From Myxococcota bacterium (GTDB taxonomy: Bacteria > Myxococcota_A > UBA796 > JAFGLY01), in NCBI GenBank assembly GCA_024276675.1, contig JAJRWT010000032.1, forward strand, positions 62,001 to 126,000: DNA of 64,000 nt, in the 5' to 3' direction. Below, in pieces: positions 1 through 8,592 of this stretch; position 1 is the stretch's first letter, and every line of letters starts with the position of its first letter. Made by a program: the position numbers and the translations under genes. Under the pieces are notes generated by a model. The model saw nothing but the letters and a program-made list of their open reading frames with translations, searched no databases and had not been told where the DNA came from.

Positions 1-234
1 GAGCTGAGTGTTGCCTGCCTGCTGTGATATTCCCTGGGATGTCGCGGAAGAAGCTCTGCTGGCTTGGAGCAAGAGGGGATCCTGGTAGTCCTTCTGGGTG
101 CTGGCTTGAAGATCCGCTGTGCCTGTGGGAGGAGCAATCAGGAGCCAAGCAAGGGCCGCGGACGTGATGGCACAGCTAAGGGTGAGCAGACACACGGCAG
201 CCTGGAGGGCTCTCTTGTGGGATTTGGAAATCAT
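1..234 (-). CDS. Membrane or secreted protein, partial (cut by left edge)
   Basis: An open frame of 78 codons starts at ATG 234 and runs off the window start without a stop. The N-terminus has the shape of a signal peptide or signal anchor: a basic start (MISKSHKRA) followed by a hydrophobic stretch of about 25 residues ending near LAWLLIAPP, then a polar Ser/Gln-rich stretch. It lies 38 bases downstream of the EF-hand lipoprotein stop on the same strand, so it is probably the third gene of that operon. No strong Shine-Dalgarno is visible before ATG 234. Upstream the frame stays open to a TTG at 276, which would overlap the previous stop. Most of the gene is outside the window, so no function can be given. 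Confidence 0.5.
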   Translation of the reverse strand, partial: MISKSHKRALQAAVCLLTLSCAITSAALAWLLIAPPTGTADLQASTQKDYQDPLLLQASRASSATSQGISQQAGNTQL

Positions 235-272
235 GGACTGGAAACTCGCCGGTTGCCCGTTTCCGTAGTGAC

Positions 273-824
273 TCAATGAGCAAGGAGGTGGGAAGGTGGG
301 CTCAACGAAACTTCATCGTAGGCCTTCAGGAGGCTTTCCAACACAGCACTGCTGGCGGGGCTGTCAAGAGTCCTGGTGTTTGCCGCGGCCTGGATTTCTT
401 CTTCAGATGGTAGTGGATACTCGGGGTTTCGCGCATGCACTTCGTATAGCATAAAGGTGAAGAGTTCTTTCAACACCCTGGTGGAGAACGAACCGGGGTG
501 GAAAACATTGGGGTTGAGGGTGATAGTGATGGGCTTGAGAGTCGAGCAACCGTCGAACGCGACAGGATCCGTCGAAAGAACGAGTTGTTCGAGTTCATTT
601 ACGTCCAGTTCGCCGTTGTCGTTGCTGTCGACACTCTGAAAGGCCGGAGCATAGTAGCTGTGGGCTTCGTATTCAGACCGGTCCACCATGCCGTCGGAGT
701 TCCTGTCCATCATGCTCAGAGTGGGTGAAATGGCCCCTTCATAGGTCCAGGTGGCATGGCTTGAATCGCATGATGGTGAAAGGAGGGAAGACAGCAACAA
801 GGTAGATACGATCACCCGGGTCAT
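273..824 (-). CDS. EF-hand domain lipoprotein-like protein
   Basis: A 183-residue exported protein. Residues 1-20 form a signal peptide (MTRVIVSTLLLSSLL) ending in a Ser-Pro-Ser-Cys that may be a weak lipobox. Two canonical calcium-binding EF-hand loops follow in the first half: DRNSDGMVDRSE and DSNDNGELDVNE, with acidic residues at positions 1, 3, 5, 9 and 12. The C-terminal half is helical and has no motif I recognise. The start is placed at ATG 824 because it overlaps the stop of the upstream sulfatase gene in a 4-base ATGA (821-824), a classic translational-coupling arrangement, and because it puts the hydrophobic signal at the N-terminus. Longer frames upstream lie inside the sulfatase gene. 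Coupling suggests co-expression at the envelope, possibly calcium-dependent partnership; that is inference. Confidence 0.7.
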   Translation of the reverse strand: MTRVIVSTLLLSSLLSPSCDSSHATWTYEGAISPTLSMMDRNSDGMVDRSEYEAHSYYAPAFQSVDSNDNGELDVNELEQLVLSTDPVAFDGCSTLKPITITLNPNVFHPGSFSTRVLKELFTFMLYEVHARNPEYPLPSEEEIQAAANTRTLDSPASSAVLESLLKAYDEVSLSPPSHLLAH

Positions 825-2299
825 TCCAGCCCCCAGTAGCCTCTTTGCCGCAGCGCTTTGATCAGGGCAGGGTCGGCTTCTTCGTTGGGACTGGGCGGTG
901 GGGTCGTCCGGGAACGCCATTCGAGCATGGCGCTGCGCAGGTCCTCCATGGTAGTCAGGTCGGCTCCCGGAGATGCAAGAAAAGCCGGGCCCAGAAGATC
1001 CGCGCTTTCGATCATGTCACCAATAAAGGGTGAGCCCGCGGAAATACCACTGAAAACGAGGAAGGCGTCCTGGTTCCGGGCTGATACCATCCTGAAGCTG
1101 CCTTCGGTGAATATTGCGTTTCTTTCCGGTAGTTCTTGGCCGCGGAGGGCGGGGACGAGGGAGTGCCCCCGAAGATCGGCGGGAGGGTTGGCCCCGGCAA
1201 AATCCAGCAAAGTGGGCATTATATCGATGAGGCCGGTCAAGGAACCCACGTGGCGTCCGCCTCCCTTGCCTCCGGGTAGTCGGATCATGAGAACCGTCTG
1301 GGTGTCCTCGTTCCGCAGCGAGTAGCGGTGGTTGAACAGACCGTGTTCACCCAGACTCTCGCCATGGTCCGACATTACGACGATCACGGTGTTGTCCAAT
1401 AAGCCCCTCTGCTCCATGGCAGCCATGAACAAACCGAAAAAGGCATCCACGTAGGCAACGGAGCCATCGTAGACATCGCGGATGAAGTCGATGTCGGGTT
1501 GGAGCAGTTTCTTGGCTTTGTAGACAGGGTTTTCACCCGCAGCCCTGATGGTGGCCCTGGACCGTTCATCTCTCAAACGCAGGGTACGAAAATCAACCAG
1601 TTCGCCAATTTCTTTGTTGCCGAAGTAGTAGCCGTCGAAGATGGAAATCGTTCCCATCAGCGAAAGCACTGCCTGTTGACCTGCTCCCGTGTAGTTGGGA
1701 TCTGCACGCAAGAAGCCATAGGGGCTGGGCTTGAGGTAACGATGGTGATTGTCGTAGGTGTGAAGGAACAGAAAGAAAGGAGATTGCCCAGAGAGTTCGT
1801 CCAGCCACGACATGGCTCTTGGTACGGTATGAAACAACGAACCCCACTCCCTGGGAATGACGTAGGTGTCGAAACCTCGGTTCAGGCCAAAATGGGGGTG
1901 AAGATGCCCTCCGGCCACCGACGCGGCTGTCTCGTAGCCATAGAGCCCCAGCACCTGGGGGAGCGTTGGGATGGATTCTGGAAGCTTGAAACGGTAGGTT
2001 ATCCGATCCAGCTCGCTGGCATAGCGGCCGGTGAGCATACTGGCGTGTGAGAACAGGGTTTCGTTGGCCTGACTGTAGCAATGGTCGAAGACAATCGCTT
2101 CACGGGCGAAATGATCCAGGTTGGGGGAAAGACCATCGGTGGATCCATAGGCCCCTAGCCTGTCAGGCCGCAACGTATCCAGGGACACCAAAACCATCGA
2201 CGGTGGTGATTCCACGGGCGAACCTGCGGCCAGACAGGCTGACAGCACCATGGAACAGGCACTTGTGAAAAAGGTGCTCAATCGACGAAGAAAACTCAT
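821..2299 (-). CDS. Sulfatase / alkaline phosphatase superfamily lipoprotein
   Basis: 492 residues. A lipoprotein signal ends in LSAC with Cys22 as the predicted lipidated residue, so the enzyme is probably anchored in the envelope. Superfamily motifs are clear: the metal-binding start VSLDTLRPDRLGAYG (Asp41), the nucleophile region TLFSHASMLTGR (residues 81-92), and the second metal site VVMSDHGESLGEHG near residue 310. True sulfatases carry Cys or Ser (converted to formylglycine) in a C-x-P-S-R box. Here the aligned residue is Thr81, with Phe for Pro and His for Arg. Thr nucleophiles are known in phosphoethanolamine and lipoteichoic-acid transferases of the same superfamily. The substrate could therefore be a sulfate ester, phosphodiester or phosphoglycerol group; I cannot choose. 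First gene of a coupled operon with the EF-hand protein. Confidence 0.8.
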   Translation of the reverse strand: MSFLRRLSTFFTSACSMVLSACLAAGSPVESPPSMVLVSLDTLRPDRLGAYGSTDGLSPNLDHFAREAIVFDHCYSQANETLFSHASMLTGRYASELDRITYRFKLPESIPTLPQVLGLYGYETAASVAGGHLHPHFGLNRGFDTYVIPREWGSLFHTVPRAMSWLDELSGQSPFFLFLHTYDNHHRYLKPSPYGFLRADPNYTGAGQQAVLSLMGTISIFDGYYFGNKEIGELVDFRTLRLRDERSRATIRAAGENPVYKAKKLLQPDIDFIRDVYDGSVAYVDAFFGLFMAAMEQRGLLDNTVIVVMSDHGESLGEHGLFNHRYSLRNEDTQTVLMIRLPGGKGGGRHVGSLTGLIDIMPTLLDFAGANPPADLRGHSLVPALRGQELPERNAIFTEGSFRMVSARNQDAFLVFSGISAGSPFIGDMIESADLLGPAFLASPGADLTTMEDLRSAMLEWRSRTTPPPSPNEEADPALIKALRQRGYWGLE

Positions 2300-2456
2300 T
2301 TTCCGTCACCCACATTCAAGTAACTCGTTCAAAGCGATCATGAGTCGGTACAAATGCACAGCAGACATGCCGACAGGGGTTAGAGTGCCTACAGAGAACC
2401 TCGTGGTTCGAAGACTCTCAAATCACGTTTCCCAACGGCACAAAGGAGAAACAGCC

Positions 2457-2714
2457 ATGAACAAGGCCCGGTTCGAAGATGCGCTCAAGCGTGTTCGCAG
2501 CCTCCCGGAGCAGCCACCCCACGTACTGCTGCAGCTCTACGGCCTCTACAAGCAGGCGAGCACTGGTGACGTGAAGGGAAAGAAGCCAGGCAGGTTGAAT
2601 ATCAAGGCAAGGGCCAAGTACGAGGCCTGGGCTTCCTGTGCCGGAATGTCCACCGACGAAGCCATGTCTGCCTATGTGCAACTCGTAGACGATCTATTCA
2701 AGCGATCCCGCTGA
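2457..2714 (+). CDS. Acyl-CoA-binding protein (ACBP)
   Basis: An 85-residue soluble protein that matches the whole length of the ACBP fold (usual length 85-90). Diagnostic stretches are LYGLYKQASTGDVKGKKPG and KYEAWASCAGMSTDEAMSAY, which contain the Tyr, Lys and Trp positions that contact the acyl-CoA adenine, phosphate and acyl chain in the family. It would bind and buffer medium- to long-chain acyl-CoA in the cytoplasm. The start at ATG 2457 has AGGAG nine bases upstream; the longer frame has no such site. The gene stands alone, divergent from the sulfatase (157-base gap) and convergent with the permease. Stand-alone ACBP is patchy in bacteria and fits the lipid-related genes elsewhere in the window. 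Confidence 0.92.
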   Translation: MNKARFEDALKRVRSLPEQPPHVLLQLYGLYKQASTGDVKGKKPGRLNIKARAKYEAWASCAGMSTDEAMSAYVQLVDDLFKRSR

Positions 2715-2797
2715 CCCGGGGCCAGGGGGCTTCAGGTGGGGAATGATGCTCTCGCGCGTCGCCTGGTGGGCCCATCTGCACCCTTGGCGCGGCGTGG

Positions 2798-4144
2798 TCA
2801 TTTTTGCGCGAAACCCTCGCCCCTGGACCCGTCCTGCGAAACAAACAGGTAAATGAGTACCCCCAGCCCCAGAGTGATCAATCCAGCGACGGCCGAGAAG
2901 GGCTTTTCGATCAAGGTGTGGAACGACATCCAGGCCATGAGCAGGACGAACAACGCGGGCGTCAACGGGTAGCCCCAGGTACGATAGGGACGTTCCAACC
3001 CGGGCTCGCGAAAACGCAGCACGAACACGCCCAGCACCGTGAGTCCTGCAAATATCGAAACCGTGAAGCCCACGTAGGTGAGGAGTGTGTCGAAGCTGGC
3101 CGTCAGCATCATGAGCACGGCGATGGCCCCCTGGACAACAGTAGCCACCACGGGGCCGCCGTTCCTGGCCCTGCCCGTGAAGAAACGAAGACGAGAGTAG
3201 TCGAGCCCCATGGCCTCGTACACGCGAGGCCCCGTCATGATGAGTGCTCCAACCGTCGAGATGAGCCCCAACGCGATTATTGCCGAGAGGACTCGAGCCG
3301 CACCTTCTCCGAACAGACTCCTGGCCGCCACATGGCCCACCTCGATAACACCGGAGAGTTCCGCCACGGGCACAGCCCCGAGGAATACGACGTTGAGGCT
3401 GATATACAGGACAGTCACCAACCCGGTTCCCAGTATAAGTGCAAGTGGAAGGTTGCGCCTCGGGTTGCGAACCTCACCTGCGAGGTAGACCGCCGCGTTC
3501 CAACCACTGTAGGAAAAGGTGACGAATATCAGACCGACGGCAAAGGCAGAGGTGGGGAGCGACGCCAGCAATCCCACCTCCTGGGGTTCGAGTATCCTGG
3601 ATGGCTGCCCCATCCAGATACCCCCCACGATGAATGCCGAGATAAGAACGACCTTGCCAATTGTGAAAACATTCTGGAACCCACCGCCTTCGGCCATGCG
3701 CAAGGCATGGAGCAGCGAGAGCAACGCCACCAGCAGCACGGAGGCCACCGTGGATGGTGAACCAGGGAACACGGCTTGCATGTAGCTTGAGAACGCCAAC
3801 GCGGAGGCGGCGATGGGTGCGGAAAAACCCACCACCAGTGAAGTCCAGCCAGCCATGAACCCCACCAGGGGATGGTATATGCGGGAGAGGAGAAGGTACT
3901 CACCACCGTTCGATGGAAGCGCCGTGACCAACTCGGCATAGGATAGTGCTCCGGCCAGGGCGATGATGCCCCCGACTCCCCAACATGCCAGCACGCCTGC
4001 GGGAGAGCCGATATCACGGATCAGAAAACCGGTTGTGGTGAACACACCGGTCCCCACCATGCTGGCGATTATAAGCATAGTGGCGGTGAGAAGGCCGATC
4101 TGGCGTGCGAAGCTCTTGGAAGACTGCTCCTGGACCGTGGTCAT
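2798..4144 (-). CDS. APC-family amino acid permease
   Basis: 448 residues with about twelve hydrophobic segments and a short cytoplasmic N-terminus, the layout of the amino acid-polyamine-organocation (APC) superfamily. The first helix carries the family signature IASMVGTGVF, whose unwound Gly-rich part contacts the substrate backbone. GGEYLLLSRIYHPLVGFMAGW also fits the LAT/CAT-type branch, and the GLERPYRTWGYPLTPALF stretch near the C-terminus is typical of the loop before the last helices. It probably imports or exchanges an amino acid, but the sequence does not reveal which. It is transcribed alone, divergent from the small membrane protein at 4407 and convergent with the ACBP gene. Confidence 0.85.
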   Translation of the reverse strand: MTTVQEQSSKSFARQIGLLTATMLIIASMVGTGVFTTTGFLIRDIGSPAGVLACWGVGGIIALAGALSYAELVTALPSNGGEYLLLSRIYHPLVGFMAGWTSLVVGFSAPIAASALAFSSYMQAVFPGSPSTVASVLLVALLSLLHALRMAEGGGFQNVFTIGKVVLISAFIVGGIWMGQPSRILEPQEVGLLASLPTSAFAVGLIFVTFSYSGWNAAVYLAGEVRNPRRNLPLALILGTGLVTVLYISLNVVFLGAVPVAELSGVIEVGHVAARSLFGEGAARVLSAIIALGLISTVGALIMTGPRVYEAMGLDYSRLRFFTGRARNGGPVVATVVQGAIAVLMMLTASFDTLLTYVGFTVSIFAGLTVLGVFVLRFREPGLERPYRTWGYPLTPALFVLLMAWMSFHTLIEKPFSAVAGLITLGLGVLIYLFVSQDGSRGEGFAQK

Positions 4145-4406
4145 GGTCTACCCTGATTCAAGCGCCCTGAATGCTGGGACTGAAGTCCGCCGGTTGATGC
4201 GGGGCAGCAACGCTTCGATGTCAGGCGCCGGAGTTGTGGAAAACGGCGGAAATGCTGCATGGACCATTGACAGGTAACCTAGGGAAGGAGTTGATGCCCA
4301 TTGCCATACAATACAAGAACCTGCCTGGACCACGCGGCGATGCCGTTGGTTGACTTGAACTCCGGTGTTGTTAATAGCCTGACGCCCCAAACGCGTGGAG
4401 TGTCTC

Positions 4407-4805
4407 ATGACCATCAGATGGATACGCTGGTTCCTGGTGATGCCTGCATCCATCCTCTCGTTGTTGGTGGTCTTCTACCTGGTCGTCCTGCTTTCCTTCA
4501 TTCCTCTCCTGGGTGCGGACGACGGCCGTGAGGCCTACCTGGTCATCTTCGGCATGTTCCTTGCGAATTACACGTTCGTCATGGCAGGAGCAATCACTGC
4601 TCCATCCCACAGACTGTCTACTGCCCTGGTGCTCGCAGCAGTACTGGCGCTCTTTCCCGCCCAATACCTGCTGAGGTCCCTCATTGCGGGTATTTTTGCT
4701 TCAAGACCAGTACTGGCCATGGGGTTCTGCGTGTCGGGTTTTGGACTTGCCTGCATTCAACTGGGGTTCTACCGCTGGCACAGGAGCCGCAGGGCCAACC
4801 CATGA
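4407..4805 (+). CDS. Small integral membrane protein, unknown function
   Basis: 132 residues with four predicted transmembrane segments: roughly residues 8-30, 42-62, 72-92 and 100-122. It has a short basic N-terminus (MTIRWIRWF) and a basic C-terminus (RWHRSRRANP), consistent with both ends in the cytoplasm. ATG 4407 is chosen over an in-frame GTG 12 bases earlier because GGAG lies eight bases upstream. I recognise no family motif. It stands alone, divergent from the permease across a 262-base gap, and its stop is 14 bases from the stop of the convergent polytopic membrane protein. Confidence 0.65.
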   Translation: MTIRWIRWFLVMPASILSLLVVFYLVVLLSFIPLLGADDGREAYLVIFGMFLANYTFVMAGAITAPSHRLSTALVLAAVLALFPAQYLLRSLIAGIFASRPVLAMGFCVSGFGLACIQLGFYRWHRSRRANP

Positions 4806-4819
4806 GCCTTTTTGCAAGC

Positions 4820-6580
4820 CTATTCTGGGTGCTCCATCAGTCCAATCTCCACCAATCTCGCGGCGGATGGATCCAGGCTGTCCAGCACTTGGAGAAAGAC
4901 CGACTCCTGTTCCGACGCAACAAGCCCCTCTCCGATGCCCCGCAGCGCCCATCTGCGGAACCGCCCCAGGCGGTTCGCCATCTCCAGACAGGCCCCAGGT
5001 TCCCAATGCTCCACGATACCGATGGCCCAGCCAGCATTTCGGCCCAGGCGGGCAATATTGCCTGCTGTCGTGTTCTCCAGTTCTGACAATGTCGTATTCA
5101 GTCGTTGCCAGGGATGCGGATCCGGTTTCATCCCATCTCGCGCACAGGGAAGCGGGTAGCCGCTCCGTGGTTGCACCATCTCTGCAAAGCCGCCGTAGAA
5201 GGGCTCGTTGCCCTGGGAGTTTCTCGATTCCATGAACCGGTTGATCTGGCTGGCGTACTCGAAGGGTACTCGGTCCAATCCCATCTGTAGATAGCTCCAG
5301 GGTCTGTAATCGTGTAGGTACCGGATGCGGTCCAGATCCAGCAGATCCCGGTAGCAGGGAAGTGAAAACAGGGTGGGAACCAGTGCTACTCCCAAGAACA
5401 GACCGGAAACAATCCTTGGACGCAGCAGAGAACCGGCAAGAACCGGCCAGAGCAGGAACGCCGGAAACCATGGGAGCAGGTACCTGTATTGAAGCTCGGG
5501 CCTGAATGGCGAGAACAGGATGACGGTGATGAGATGAGCCACGGGAAGGATGATGATGATCCACGCAGCGGCGTGGTTCTCGTGTCGAGGGTAGTGGGAA
5601 CTCAGCAGATGAAAGATCACCACCGCTGCCGAGATGGCCGCCACCAGGTTCAGGAACAGGTTTGGGACGGCCCAGGATCCTGCTTGCTCATGCGGGGCCA
5701 GGGGAAGGGGGAGATGCTGCGACAGAGTCTCCAGGAACATTCCGGGATCCATGCCTCTGGCCAGTATCTGCAGAAGGGAGTTGGAGGGATCTTCGGTGAG
5801 GGGCTCCAGCAGAAACCCCAGGTGATTGGAGATGCTGCCGCTCTGGAAAGGTAGCCAGGCCAGAATCGCCCAGAAGAGCACTCTCATCAAGACAGCGCGC
5901 CCAGGACGCCTCAGGAAGCACCAGAACGCAGTGCAGAGCAATGCCGTAGGAGTCAATATCGGCGCAAAGCCCGCACTCAGGCCCATGAGTGCTCCCAGGA
6001 CGAGTCCCTGGCGCCTGGTGGCGGGTCCCACACCTTCTACTGTCGCGCCCTCCCACAGGAAGAAGCCGATCCATAGTGCGGTAAACAGGCTGGCCTCGGG
6101 ATGGCTGCCCCAGAGAGTCAGCCACCACTGAGTCGCCCAGGGTACTGGGAGCGCCATGGCCAGCGCCATGAGCCAGGCCGCACGCCGCCCCCCCAGGCGC
6201 AGGGCCAGCCAAACCCATGCCAACCAGGTGGCAGTGGACCAGAAGACCGCCATCATCTTCAGGGTGAGGTAGCTGTCCCCCATGACCCGAGCCAGAGCAC
6301 TGTAGGCCAGGGAAAGCGGAAGGTAGCCTCCGTGGTGCAGGTTGGCGGCCCTGGAACTCAGGTAGAGAACACCTTGCAACGGGTGCTGCCCTGGACTCAG
6401 CAGGAGACGATGTATCTCCGCCATTGAGAGTTCCGCTGGGTCCACCGGATGAATCCGGTCCCCGGAACAGGAAACCAGCAGAACTCTAAGACCCATGACA
6501 AGCAACGCCGCCAACAAGAACGGAGCCACGCTGCCCGGTGAATGGGGAGATTCTCCGGGGGATGGGCCCTGGTTACGCAT
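4820..6580 (-). CDS. Polytopic glycosyltransferase-like (GT-C type) membrane protein
   Basis: 586 residues. The first 400 residues hold about ten hydrophobic helices separated by short loops. The first large loop after helix 1 is acidic and aromatic (GDRIHPVDPAELSMAEIHRL), and the loop before the next helix contains SSRAANLHHGGYLP. This is the general plan of GT39/GT-C type lipid-linked sugar transferases, where an Asp or Glu in the first extracytoplasmic loop is catalytic. The last 150 residues are soluble and contain an FYGGFAEM / CLEMANRLGRF segment of unknown role. I cannot identify the exact family, so the assignment is by topology. It lies 25 bases downstream of the esterase gene and is probably the last gene of that operon. 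Confidence 0.55.
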   Translation of the reverse strand: MRNQGPSPGESPHSPGSVAPFLLAALLVMGLRVLLVSCSGDRIHPVDPAELSMAEIHRLLLSPGQHPLQGVLYLSSRAANLHHGGYLPLSLAYSALARVMGDSYLTLKMMAVFWSTATWLAWVWLALRLGGRRAAWLMALAMALPVPWATQWWLTLWGSHPEASLFTALWIGFFLWEGATVEGVGPATRRQGLVLGALMGLSAGFAPILTPTALLCTAFWCFLRRPGRAVLMRVLFWAILAWLPFQSGSISNHLGFLLEPLTEDPSNSLLQILARGMDPGMFLETLSQHLPLPLAPHEQAGSWAVPNLFLNLVAAISAAVVIFHLLSSHYPRHENHAAAWIIIILPVAHLITVILFSPFRPELQYRYLLPWFPAFLLWPVLAGSLLRPRIVSGLFLGVALVPTLFSLPCYRDLLDLDRIRYLHDYRPWSYLQMGLDRVPFEYASQINRFMESRNSQGNEPFYGGFAEMVQPRSGYPLPCARDGMKPDPHPWQRLNTTLSELENTTAGNIARLGRNAGWAIGIVEHWEPGACLEMANRLGRFRRWALRGIGEGLVASEQESVFLQVLDSLDPSAARLVEIGLMEHPE

Positions 6581-6605
6581 TCTTCCGCCGGGTCCCGTTC
6601 AGTGG

Positions 6606-7394
6606 TCAGCGCTCCTCGCTCTTTTTGCGAAACTTGAGTATGAATTCCATGGTGGTATTGAACACCGCGTCTCGTTCCAGGTCCTGTCCCATCTCGTGGC
6701 CAGAACGCTGGAACCAGTGTATTTCGCGGTGAGCAGACGACACATCGCGATAGATGATGTCTGCCGACCTGGGAGCGACTATCTGGTCTCTCTTGGACTG
6801 GAGCACGGCGATTGGAGTGCGAAGTGCTGGAAGACGGGCTTCCGTTTCCTTGGAGTACTCGTAGAGCGAGACAAAGGCCGAAGTCGCAAAGCGCGGGTAG
6901 TTCTCACAACTTGCCCTAAGGCTCCTGTCACGAAAGGAATTGGGTGAAGGCCAACTCTTGAACATCTTTGCCATCAGGGGGGAAAGGGGGGCAAGGGGAT
7001 CCTTGAAGCGAATGGCCGCAGCCAGGGTGACGACACCCGCCACCTTGTCGGGATGCTCGATGCCAAGGTTGATAGCCACGAGCCCCCCCATCGAGAGTCC
7101 AACCACCACGACGGCGTCCACTTCCCCGGACAGGTCTTTCAGGGCCGCCTCGGCGTCTTCATACCAGTCCCTGGCGGTGACACCTTCCAGGTCCTGGTAA
7201 CGCGTACCATGCCCTCGCAGCAGGGGCATGCGATAGGGGATCCCCTGTTCATCCAACAGGGGGACGAGCCCGTCGACGGTCTTCAGAGAGGAAGTGAAAC
7301 CGTGGAGCAAAAGAGTTCCAAGGTGGGTGAAACGTGGAAGAGGTTTCACGGGACCTCCATCGGGATGAAGTGCGGATACACGATGATATCCCAT
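6606..7394 (-). CDS. Alpha/beta hydrolase, Est30/monoacylglycerol-lipase-like
   Basis: 262 residues, a compact alpha/beta hydrolase. Oxyanion motif HGF (31-33), nucleophile elbow GLSMGG with Ser101, acid Asp203 in KRDQIVAP and His233 in SGHEMGQD make a complete catalytic triad, with the spacing seen in carboxylesterases of the Est30/monoacylglycerol lipase group. It has no signal peptide, so it is probably cytoplasmic, hydrolysing short or medium acyl esters or monoglycerides. The start is uncertain: ATG 7394 has only a weak ribosome site, while GTG 7349 (residue 16) has GGAGGT just three bases before it and would still keep the whole fold. It sits 76 bases downstream of the ceramidase frame and 25 bases before the membrane protein. 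Confidence 0.85.
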   Translation of the reverse strand: MGYHRVSALHPDGGPVKPLPRFTHLGTLLLHGFTSSLKTVDGLVPLLDEQGIPYRMPLLRGHGTRYQDLEGVTARDWYEDAEAALKDLSGEVDAVVVVGLSMGGLVAINLGIEHPDKVAGVVTLAAAIRFKDPLAPLSPLMAKMFKSWPSPNSFRDRSLRASCENYPRFATSAFVSLYEYSKETEARLPALRTPIAVLQSKRDQIVAPRSADIIYRDVSSAHREIHWFQRSGHEMGQDLERDAVFNTTMEFILKFRKKSEER

Positions 7395-7470
7395 TCAGTA
7401 TACCCGTTTTCATTGTTTGTGCAGCCAGGCCCCGTCGGGAAAGCTGGGGCCTGCTGCAGAGCGCCTGTCG

Positions 7471-8592
7471 CTACAGCGCCTGCCCTTGCTGGACATCGTG
7501 CAGCGTCTTTCCCGACGGCTCCCAGGATGACCAGGACCCTTCGTTACCGTAGACATCTCGGACTACAGCTTCGATGGCATCACTGGGAACCACGTCTTCG
7601 AAACAGCTTTTCTGGGAAGACACACTGCCCAGTAGATCCTCTGTCTGGAAACTGCCATCCGACATCGTCCAGGTAACCTGAACTGTGTTTTCCGGAACAG
7701 GATTGTCCCCACGGTAGCTACCGTACCTGGCCACATGTCGAAAGCCGCGTTGAGGGCCTGGCAGGGACACGCACATGTCGTCGTCCGTGATGGTTACATC
7801 CAGGGCAGCCACGACGACGGTGAAGGGCTCAGTCGTGAACTCGTATGGTTCCGTCTGGAACGGCCAGGTGCTGCCACCCGTGGCCCTGTTTCCATAGACA
7901 TGAAGCCGATACCTGCCCTCTGGGAAACCCGCACGGTCCCGCACCGTGGAGATCGCTTGCCATGCTGCCCACCAGAAGTGATCTTGATCCGCGTCGGCGG
8001 GCTCCAGGGGATCCGGCGTATGGGCCAGCAGGATGTCTGGAAGTGCCTCGGTCACGGCCCGCCCCGAGGCTGTGGTAACCTCTGCCCATAGGCCATCTTC
8101 TTCACTGCGCTCAAGAAGCACCCTTGGAAGGTCCACGGCAGGATCCCCCCCCTGCCAGGCGATCTGGACGATACCCTGTACCCTGGGCACCTGATCCGGC
8201 CAACTCAAGTCGGGAACAACACCCTCGTCCAGTTCATCGTTGGAGAGAAGGGGGCTATAGAGATAGTCGGGCGGTTCTTCCAGGAGAGTCCCCGCTTCGG
8301 GCGTGAGGTCCGGAGTATGTACGGGAAGCGAGTAGGGGCCCCAGGTGTCAGCGGACCAAATACCCCAGGGATCATGGGGTTCGATTTCGTCCGTGAGCAG
8401 CAGCCCAGACATATCCATCGCCTGGTCCATCAGGTAGTCGGCCTGAAGTGGACCCCAACAGTTGATGCTCGGTTCGTAGCCGCCTTTCAACCAGTCCTCG
8501 GTGACCAGAAGATATCCCTCGTGGTCCTGGGAGTAGCCCACCAGCCCAACGCTGTCCATGCCCAGCTCCCTGGAGGCTCTGCGCCGGAACAT
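7471..8592 (-). pseudogene. C-terminal part of neutral ceramidase, separated by in-frame TAG
   Basis: 373 codons that continue the ceramidase frame without any frameshift. The codon immediately before its first ATG (8592-8590) is the TAG that ends the upstream part. It begins with the ceramidase stretch GMDSVGLVGYSQDHEGYLL, which in characterised neutral ceramidases follows the PGE motif and supplies the Tyr zinc ligand. The rest is an all-beta domain like the C-terminal domain of the family. There is no Shine-Dalgarno before the ATG (the preceding bases are GCCTACTATGCC), so independent initiation would need reinitiation on the TAGATG junction. It could be a true nonsense mutation, a read-through product, or two subunits made from one message. 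The 370 codons after the stop show no further stop or frameshift, so any inactivation is recent or the part is still in use. Confidence 0.6.

Noticed and set aside
2804..3760. 318-codon plus-strand open frame opposite the permease
   Set aside because: Its product is polar with no domain; the minus strand encodes a complete permease.
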